Assembly: GCA_000499405.2 (NCBI GenBank)
Contig: HG738140.1
Span: forward strand, 11,187,560-11,251,559
DNA length: 64,000 nucleotides
Direction of reading: 5' to 3'
From: Onchocerca volvulus
Lineage: Eukaryota; Nematoda; Chromadorea; Rhabditida; Onchocercidae
The first letter of the stretch is position 1. Each line of letters begins with the position of its first letter. The translations under genes and the position numbers were made by a program. The notes beneath the pieces are model-generated. The model did not search any database. It saw nothing but the letters and a program-made list of their open reading frames with translations, and was not told where the DNA came from. Positions 55,501-64,000 of this stretch are shown in pieces.

Positions 55501-58500
55501 ATTTCTTGTTTCGTTTCTCAACGCAGTGCTTCTTCTTCCTTTTCCTAAAATGTTAACTCGAATTGAACAGGCTTAGCTTGTTTCATATTTCATCGTAATT
55601 TATTGCTATGTATACAATTAATTTTCTTCGTATCTAAAATGTTCCGACTTTTGAGGCCATCATATGCTGATAAATTGAATAGATAAAGATTAAAGGTGAA
55701 CAAGGTCTTCAACTGCATTCATAATATAAATAAATGCATATAGTGACTTTAGCTATAATGGGAAAGGCTGAAAATTGATTAACAGAACTGCGTTAAATCA
55801 TTTAGATGAATATTAGTCAACCATTCAGTTTTCGAAGATTGGAGAATTTTAAGACTGCATTTTTCATTATATGAAGTTTTTTTTATTTCTTAATATACAA
55901 ACTTATTTGATCTCTTATCGAAACTTTTTCATTTATTCACTCATTCAGTAGTTTCCTCCGAAAACTGAATATTTAATATTAAATTACATTCTGAATTTTA
56001 TCCTTATGATTTGATTTCTCATTAAGGCAGCATATGTTCTTTTAAATATCCTCTTTCGAGATCTCTTTTATTCACTTTCATAGTTATGAAATCTGATATC
56101 TAACAAAGCTATGATTTTATTTGCCGTCATTAACTATCTTCAAACTTTGCGTAAACATTTTTAAGATTTGAATGCAGTTTTCGGACACACAAAAGCTATT
56201 CAGTTGCTAATTTTTTTTTTTTTGGTTTTTTGTTTGCTGTTTTAAAATTGATTTATATAGGTTATAAATTTATATTAATTTGCAAATCAATACAAATAAT
56301 AAGTTTCTACTGTTGATCAGTCCTCACTCACATTTCCTGCTAATATGTCTTTTTTTCATTTTCCACGTTCATACGCTATTCTTTTTTTAGTCGTAAACCC
56401 GTCTAGAATACTTAGATTTAAATGCTTTCCAACATTATCTCCTTCATTACATTAGTTTGCATTAATTCTTTTTCGCTACTTTTAATTTAAAATATTTTGT
56501 TGCCATGAACGAAAAAATATATGAGAATAGTGATCATAAATATCTAAATGATACATTTTTAAAAAGTGCTTAATGAAACGATGGACATTTTATCCTTTCC
56601 CAATCGAAAACAAAAATTTGTTGGGATTTCTTCGATTGAACAGTAAAAATCCCTTTTATAGCAAAGAAACAGTTTTTGCCAAAAAAAGTGACATTTTCAT
56701 CTTGTGCCATATTTCCGATATGTCTTCAGAAATGAAGCTTCTTTATTTAAAAAAAATTTTTATTTTCACTAATGGCATTGATTTTTAGATGCTACAATGT
56801 GTTTCGCTCTAGTGAGGAAAGAAATTCAGTTTTTTTTTTTCCAATTAGTTTTGAATTAAACATTCGCCTAAACCTGGGTTGAAGTTCCAGGAACTTTTTA
56901 GACAGGACATAGAATTTGGTTCCAGAAACGTTTAATTCTCTGAATTATGCTCCTTTTTTTTTTTATGGGAGCATTTGAAAGGATTTTTCTGGTGTGTTGC
57001 GTTGTTTTGTTCATGTGTCGAAAGAAATTGTGTACATTTCTTCATGTACTGGTCCATAAATGCAAGTGCTGTGAATGTAAGGCTGATAATAGCTTTTTAC
57101 GCAGTACTGATTATGATATAATATATGTAATGCTAGGCATGGGATAATTAATTTCCTCTTCTCGCATTACTTATTTAATATTATGTCTTTTGTGAAGTTC
57201 GAAGAGTAATCGTTCACAATTAAACAATTTTAAAGAAATAGAATGTTTAATATTCTAATGTTCTTTTATGAATTCTCAAGATACCTTGAGCACTTTTGAA
57301 ATAAAGATTGACGCAGTAGCTGTAAATTTATTAGTAGCACTTTATTTTTCCAAAGCTTTTCTAGAAACACCGCGTATTATAAGACTTCGAAGTCTGTTTT
57401 TAACAACCGTGATATTCATCTGAGTGAAGACTTTACCTGCATTATGTAAAAGATCTATTACGCTTTCATCTAAATATGTAGTACTTTTTTCTTAACTGCC
57501 ATCCAGTGGTTAAATCTTATTTTTGGCAAATTATGACTTGTAGAAACTAACCACTGAATATGTTTTAAAAGCAGTTTTTTTGAACAACTTTTTCTTGATT
57601 ATATGCTATGTTCCGGTATTTTTATTTTACTGCAGTTGAGAAGTAGTCAGTATATCTTTTGATATTCTGTAGTTTGAGTTGATTTGAATGTACGCGGAAT
57701 TTAATACTCCTGGAGAAAAATCAGTTCATTTAATAAGTTTTTGTGCAGAAATTTTAAGCAAGTTATCTACAGTGGCAGTTTGAACAGTCTACGGATAAGT
57801 GAGCTTTTGGAGAAAGAAAGATAGAAGACCCTTGGGGCTTAGGCTTAGTGGAATAGTAATTTATTGGGAAATAAAACATTAACAGTATAGAAATAGTTGT
57901 GTTTCACTATAATCATATTTTGTATTTACAAATATTCATAAAAAAAGAGCATTGTATCTGTTTGAGATTGTACAGTACTAATTTTTCTCTAAATGAAGAA
58001 AATTGAATATAATTTATTTCGATCGTGGGGATAATAGACTAATTGACATGAATTTATGGGAAATGGAGCTGTTAGATTAACACAAAGGGAAATAATTATT
58101 TCCAAAAGTAAAATTGGCTAGAATATCCTGCTGATAATAATGAAGAAGCGGAGTACGATCATCAATTATTTCAAATATCTGATGACAACTTAGTCAAAAC
58201 TTATTCAAAAATTTATAGTGATTGTCTTATTTGTTATCATTAGGATTATCCATCATCGAAGCGAAATGTAGCCGCAGATGTCAATTGTCAATCAATTCTT
58301 TTAAATTTATTCGTCACTTAAGCTTTAACCATTATTTCTTAATTTTTTAAAACATTTTTTTTTTTCTTAAATCATCATTTTTCTGCTGCAGTAGAAGTTA
58401 GCAGAAGTAAATCGGAATCATTTGAAATAATTGATCTCTTTTTGGATCGAGGCAAGCAATAATCGAAAGATAGCTAATGCTCCAATTCCTTCCCATGCTC

Positions 58501-61500
58501 TCCTTATGCTTCATTTTATTCAATATGCTTTCTTGAAATGAAATTAATCTTCGTTTCATTTTCATTGAATTTATCTAAGCCAATGAATTTAAGCGTAATT
58601 TTTTCAAAAGTTTGGATAATATTTTGTAAATCAAAAAGCAGTCAGTCCCTTTTAATTTTCATAAATACTGTTGTATATAGATTGAAAAATGCCAGATATC
58701 GGCCAGGAACGAATAGTTGATAAAAATAAGGAATAGTTTTTTAATTAAAGAATTTTCAAATTTCTTTGAATAAATTGAAGGGTGGGGTTTTACTTTTTAA
58801 TAAACATTTAGTGATTTTTTGTTGCGATTCTAAGTTTCTCTTCAGTTCTGATTTGTTAAGGCGGGACTATAAAATTAAATCATTTTCACAAAACGATAAA
58901 TTAAATAGAAATTAAACTGTTAATGGATTATTATGCCATTTTGGACAATACACTAATTAAACTTCTAATTTTTTTCGTAATATCCAGTTCTTCATTACCT
59001 AATATATGGGGTAAATTTCTGATTCCAGGTCAAGAAGTTTTGCTTGAATTCTTCTTGGATAGGAGAATCTGCTTAAATATTCCTTCAGATATACTTCATC
59101 TCTCCAGTAATTATCAGGATTATTTCGGCAAAGCTATTTTCCAGTATCTTGTTCATTCTTTGTCAGAGGACAGCAATAAATTTTTTTTTTTTTTTTTCAG
59201 GAGAGAATTTCGAAGATTTTGTGTGTTTTAATTAGAATAGGACAAGTCAATTGATGCTTCATTATTTCGATTATTTAATTATCTTCGATTAAGCTAATTT
59301 AAAGTAAGGGAAGTTAATTTCCAAAGTTATTAAACAATATGGAATAGTCTGTTCTTCTATAGTCCTTTTCATTCTCTTTTTTCTGCTTTTTTTTTTCTGC
59401 TCATTACTTTTTCCATTCATCCGTTTTTCTTTTTTTCCTTTTTTGTTTTTATGCGTATGAATTTCATTATTTCCTTTCTTGCTTGCTATTTTTAGAAGAC
59501 CTATCGTAATTTAACGATATGACGATTTTTCGTTTCTGTGATTGAGGCCAAAATACATAATCTTTTTGCTGTATTTGTAATTATTTTAAAAATGTTCGTG
59601 ATGTTTTCTATTCGCTGAATTACATGGATTTCTGAGGAGTAGTGCTTTTTTTTTGTAAAATAGATCGATGAAATTATTTGGATGCAGTGTGCACTTTATA
59701 TGCTCAGCAGTTACATGTCGTATAGGAAATATACAATTTCGAAAAATAATTTCGATTGATTGATTTTCAAAAGCAGTTAAAGGATGAACTGAATTTTAAT
59801 ATTATGGAATTAATTATCTAAGCGTGCTGCAACTTATTTTTATTGCTTTGATATTTTATCTCAGGGCTTTTTTTTTTTTTATTTTTGAAATTTTTCAATT
59901 GAACTATTGTATCCTGATTATTGCACCAGTAGGATGCCTTTGTCCAGAAACTATTTTACTGCTTGAAAACCGATGCAGTGGATTTATATTATCGTACCCT
60001 TATCCGGACCAGTTATGACCTATATTATAGAAAGAGAGACTTAGCTTTGTGCGTTGCTTTCTAAAATATCCTCTCTAGGAGCTTGGTTGTTCAATATTCA
60101 TGTACATACGAATGATTTAAAAGTTTATGTTTTGTATGTATGTGAATATTCTAAAAACCAAACTCCTAGAAAAGATATTTTAGAAATCAATATCGTTATA
60201 GTACATATGTTGCAACAATACATTCAGATTTCATTTAACTTTCTTCCAAGTATTTGATTCCCAGCTTTAAGATTTGATGGACATAATTTTTCTTTAGTTG
60301 AAATTGTTTTTATATCTAATTATTTCGGTGGAGAAAAATTCTATTCTTCAAAGTTATCTGTATTTGAGGAGGATATTTTATGTGCGATTTATATAAGCCA
60401 ACAATGAGATTGATGCATTGATTGATTCATTTGCACTTTTTTTTTTTTATAGATTTTACATTAAAAGAAAAAAAAAAACTTTCTCGGAGGAAAAAATACA
60501 TTCCGGAAAATAATTTCGTCTTGATAAGTACGGTTTTATTTATATATATATATAAATATATATATATATATGATTTTCAATGGAGGAGACATCTGATTGC
60601 CATCATTTATATTGAATTTATGAAAAACAGGGGCAAAGAATAGGACGTTGAAATGATGCCCTTCTGGAAAATTGGTTTTTTTTTTTTTTTTTTGCTTTTG
60701 CTTTTGCTGCCTCTCTTGCAATTATTTCCAGATAACCAATCATTTATTCATACTGCCGTTTTATTTATTTTTTCAACTTAAATAAGTCAATATCAATAAA
60801 CTGTGAAGTCATCCTAAAAAAGTCAATAATTATAATAATGATAATTAATATTACTAACTCTGTTAGAACTTACTGGAATTATTGTTAGTTAAATTTTTAA
60901 CAATTGTAGTTATTTTATAGTTAAGTCATTTTATATTTGTATTACAAAGATTGCTTAAGTCATTTTTTTTTTGGTATTCCAATTAAAATATTAAAAATTA
61001 ACTTCATTTGTTGTGTGAAATAAATTCCTTGAAATAAGTGAGCATCTTTTTCATTTCTGTAAAAGAATGAAAGATTAAGTGAGCCTCATGCACATTGAAT
61101 TCTTTCCAAGCAAAGCGCTATTAAATCATCATAAAGTTAACATTAGGTGTATCGGTAAAAGTGGATGTAGGAGATATAAAAATTCAATTGAAATATAGTA
61201 AATTCATTTCTTCGCGATATCGATTTAATTATGGAACTCTTAGGCATTAAGAAAGTTTTATATTAAAAAGATAGATTGTTAACTTAGAATCATAATTTAA
61301 TTTTCTGAGATTTCTTGCATGAATAGTTTTCTTTAACTTTTTGTTGTTTCTTTTAGCCCAACAATTAAGAATAAGTTTGAAAGTTAGATAGATTTTAGCT
61401 GTAATTTATATTTTTTTTTCGCTTTTCTGCAAATGATTGTTATATGTTAATTTTAAATTTGAATCTCAATTTAGAAATTCAAGGGATAAAAGTTTTTGAA

Positions 61501-62027
61501 GAAAACCAATTAATTTTAAAAATAAATTTAAAAAATAGATGGGACTGTTTTTTAGATAGTACTGACTAGAAAAAAAAAGGAAATTTTCAAATAAATTTTT
61601 CAAGAACAAACCAATTTTTGAAATTATTTAAATTAAAATCAAATTTCAAAGAGGAGAAGAGTGTTCTGGGATTAAGGGAGAAAATAATAAATTTTGAAAA
61701 TAGCAAGTAAGTTTGGGTATATCTCATCCTGGTCAGCTTTTTATGTCCTTAATTTAATTTCAAGTTATAATCTGTTTCAGGTTGTATTTAGCGCCAGTAG
61801 GATTACGACATAATATTTTATCATTTTCCAAAGAAGCTGGAGCTAGTAGTAGTATATGCGATATTGAAAATAACATCGATAACAGTGGTGATAACAGCAG
61901 CGAGAGACTTTGTACAGTTTCAACAAGACAGTATTATCGTAACAACTCTACAACATCCATTACCAATCCCTACGACATCAATCATTCAAAACAATCTTCA
62001 GCAATAGTACTGCAGAATGCTCGTAAG
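46595..62027 (+). CDS. 5' exons of a large gene of unknown family, partial
   Basis: Three exons, 46595-46691, 49404-49518 and 61781-62027, join in one frame of 153 codons through split codons G|GT and AG|G. All have GT donors, and the inner acceptors are ATTGCAG and TGTTTCAG. The start ATG is 14 bases after a TTATAG acceptor, a possible leader site, though the frame stays open upstream to that acceptor. The joined N-terminus is hydrophilic: Gln/Lys-rich first, then RLTVTRPEKKLDNYSFLG, then LYLAPVGLRHNILSF, then a Ser/Asn-rich low-complexity stretch. No signal peptide or membrane segment is seen and no family is recognised. Introns of 2.7 and 12.3 kb are far longer than in the housekeeping genes here, as is common for neuronal or regulatory genes. 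Exon 3 ends in phase 0 at a donor, so more exons must lie beyond 62027 and probably outside the window. The GTAAAT at 46646 is a competing donor in exon 1 but breaks the phase with exon 2. Confidence 0.52.
46692..49403 (+). other. Proposed intron 1 of the large partial gene
   Basis: It contains frames of 60-93 codons (for example 47413-47694) that run into T-rich tracts and lack splice borders; these are taken as chance. No repeat family or RNA gene was recognised. Confidence 0.4.
51874..51935. repeat. Perfect hairpin, 28-bp arms
   Basis: Arms 51874-51901 and 51908-51935 are exact reverse complements around a 6-base TTTGAA loop. The stem includes the non-simple block ATTCCTCTTCT. This is the longest perfect palindrome I found in the window, inside the proposed 12-kb intron. 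Confidence 0.92.
60538..60572. repeat. (TA)n microsatellite
   Basis: About 17 TA units with one internal interruption (AA). Confidence 0.9.
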
Positions 62028-63670
62028 GTATTACAGTTTTCAATTGAGTCATTGAATATGTTGTGATGAACTAATTTATACCGAAAAACCACATTCTGCA
62101 TGAAAGTTTTCCTTTGGTTTTTAAACAATAAATTAGATTAATAGTTTTATTATATTGGCAGTTATAACTATACATGCAAAATATTTTTCGGTTCACATGT
62201 TGTATGAAGTTCTAGCTGATAAATGAAAATCTTTCATTGAAAGACTCCACTTGGAAAACCTAGTAAGCTTCGTGAATGCTGTTTCATTATTTGGAGTGTC
62301 TCAAAAAAGTGGGTTTATGGCTCAGGCTTAAATAGTTTAGTTCTTGAAAGCACTACAATTTCGCAATTCGTTGGAACTTTACTGATATTACATAAAGTTA
62401 CAAAAGAGCAATATGGTGCTTTTTTTTTATCAAGAATTGGCATATATATATATACATAAATGCCAACTTTTGATAATCCATATTTATATAGCACCAGTCT
62501 ATATTTAGTATATATATATATATATTTAAAAATCGTTTATTTAAGTCAAGAAATAGATTTCCGATGACCAATCCCTTTTATTTTAATAGGAATTTTTTTT
62601 ATTGATCTTTTCTGTTGATTGCCCTAACTTTGATATAGTAAAAAAGAAAAGTTTTCAGTATATTTCAGAAAATGGAGAAGTATTAGCAGAGCTTAAAAAT
62701 CGTTGAGACTTGGGAATTTGAAAAAAGGAACCTAAACTTGTTTATTCACGAAATAGTGATGAAAGGAGTGGAGTGAATAAAGAAAGAAAAAAGAATAAAT
62801 TGAATGTATTTTATAAGAAGTATCATTAAATACACATATGTAAATAAGCAAAAATGTGCGAGATAAAAAGGCTAGTAATTAAGCGATCAAAGGAAGTGAA
62901 AATGGGTAAATATGAAGAATGGCCATAACAGAATGTTGCTAGTTTGGTTTTATTTTTATGCATTCCAATCGTTTCGGAACTTGTTTCATAGCAACATATC
63001 AGAATGAATTGCGTGTTGTTTGACTTATTTTTACGAATTTTTCAGAAGAATTAAAAATCACTGATCAGTGTATAAAATTTATAAGAATCTTATACTTAAA
63101 AAAAAAAAAAGAAAAAAAGACTATGTTCAAGTGTAGAAAAATAGAAAAAAAGGTGGAATTAAAGGCGAAATGGCAGGCGGTAAAGAGAAAAAAAGAATTT
63201 GAAATTCAAAAAAGAAGTATTATAGCTTGCACAAATAAATTCTAGCATCTTCCATTATTTCTTGTAAAAATTTTATTTGCTTTTTATCATGCTTCATGAA
63301 TAATCATTCATTCAGAAGCTCTATGAATATGTTTCTTTTTAGGATCTTTTTTCTTTTCTCACTTCAAACTAAAACACTAAGGAACTTGCTGTAATTTCAA
63401 TTCCATTTTTATTCTTTAGCTTTTACTCATTTAGTTCAAAATATTCGCAGTGGACTACAATGAATAAACTAATGAATCATTGATTAGTGTTAGACTTCTG
63501 ATATTTCTTCTTCATTTATAGCACCTTTTCAACTTTGCATTATCCATCTGCTTAGATCAAATTACAAAAAATGAGTGAATAGTAGTGACTGTTTACTAAA
63601 GTAATTCACTTGTAGATAAATTCCGATTCTTTGAAGTAAGCAATTCAGGCAAAGATTCAAAAATATTTCC
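62028..63670. other. AT-rich stretch with no supported gene
   Basis: Probably the next intron of the large gene. It has two short TA tracts (62443-62455 and 62508-62525) and an A-rich purine stretch near 63098-63200. No exon was recognised. Confidence 0.4.
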
Positions 63671-63675
63671 AAATA

Positions 63676-64000
63676 TCAATTCTTAAGTTCAACTGTGGAA
63701 TTTTTTTTACATAGAAAAAAATTTTCTTTTGATATTGCCTTTAATTTCATAGTTTTGTGAGGAATTTCGTGATCTGAAGAAATTTCGCGCCGATAAGGCG
63801 TGTATGCAGCTTCATAGTTTACTTCGTTCAAAAGTTCAATTGTATTACTTATGTCGTTTGATAAGTTTTTGTCTTCGTCCAGTTTTTTAATCCTCTTTTT
63901 CTGTCTTTCCTTTCCTATCTTCTTAATAATGGGTTTCTGAATCCAACTAATCAAGCATGAGTTCGATAAAATGAGTACTGTGATCAGCTTATTGAACTTT
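63676..64000 (-). CDS. Small protein with signal-like N-terminus, 5' partial
   Basis: A minus-strand frame is open from the window edge (first full codon at 63999) to a TGA at 63676-63678, giving at least 107 residues. It begins KFNKLITVLILSNSCLISW, a short basic stretch followed by a hydrophobic run, the pattern of a signal peptide or signal anchor, so the true start is probably only a few codons beyond the edge. The rest is highly charged, with a basic cluster (KERQKKRIKKLDED) followed by a mixed Glu/Asn/Thr-rich segment and no further membrane span. No family is recognised. It would lie inside, and opposite to, the large plus-strand gene if that gene continues. An acceptor-like CACAG at 63978-63982 is an alternative exon start. 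Confidence 0.42.
   Translation of the reverse strand, partial: KFNKLITVLILSNSCLISWIQKPIIKKIGKERQKKRIKKLDEDKNLSNDISNTIELLNEVNYEAAYTPYRREISSDHEIPHKTMKLKAISKENFFLCKKNSTVELKN

Larger units (their letters stand above)
49519..61780 (+). other. Proposed 12-kb intron 2 of the large partial gene
   Basis: AT-rich sequence with a perfect 28-bp hairpin at 51874-51935, a (TA)n tract near 60538-60572 and many T runs. Extra small exons could hide here, and the frames at 58923-59231 and 59824-60018 were considered, but neither has clear splice borders or a protein-like composition. Confidence 0.4.

Overview
The window reads as nuclear DNA of a nematode, most likely a filarial or related spirurid. It is strongly AT-rich, its genes are cut into many short exons with GT..AG introns of about 60-1,000 bases, introns often end in TTTCAG or TTTTAG, and several start codons lie just 3' of a free-standing splice acceptor, as expected of spliced-leader trans-splicing. 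No bacterial, viral or organellar gene block was seen. All exon models were built by hand: each was required to keep one reading frame across every junction.

Layout. 0.2-2.5 kb: a long imperfect inverted repeat whose central loop carries a small minus-strand gene that looks like a neuropeptide precursor of the nlp-11 type. 2.5-9.8 kb: mostly non-coding, with a purine minisatellite, a MITE-like palindrome, a short tandem repeat and two doubtful minus-strand reading frames. 9.87-10.59 kb: ribosomal protein eL37 (minus). 11.7-16.6 kb: phosphoglucomutase, 12 exons. 18.9-26.0 kb: a REXO1/PQE-1-type RNA exonuclease, 17 exons. 27.0-30.4 kb: acylglycerol kinase, 8 exons. 32.2-33.1 kb: a lysine-rich, probably nuclear protein of unknown family, ends unresolved. 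34.9-38.4 kb: a mitochondrial pyrimidine-nucleotide carrier (SLC25A33/36 type), 10 exons. 38.4-46.6 kb: no gene seen, several hairpins. 46.6-62.0 kb: three widely spaced, phase-compatible exons that look like the 5' end of a large gene running off the right edge. 63.7-64.0 kb: a minus-strand reading frame open to the edge, resembling the N-terminal part of a secreted or membrane-anchored small protein.

The five well-identified genes are housekeeping: translation (eL37), glycogen and sugar-phosphate metabolism (PGM), RNA processing and decay (REXO1), mitochondrial lipid handling (AGK) and mitochondrial pyrimidine nucleotide import (SLC25A33/36). AGK and the carrier are both mitochondrial but are separated by about 4.5 kb and another gene, and no gene pair shows the roughly 100-base spacing of a nematode operon. 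The accessory interest lies in the neuropeptide-like gene inside the inverted repeat and in the unidentified exons at 32, 46-62 and 64 kb.
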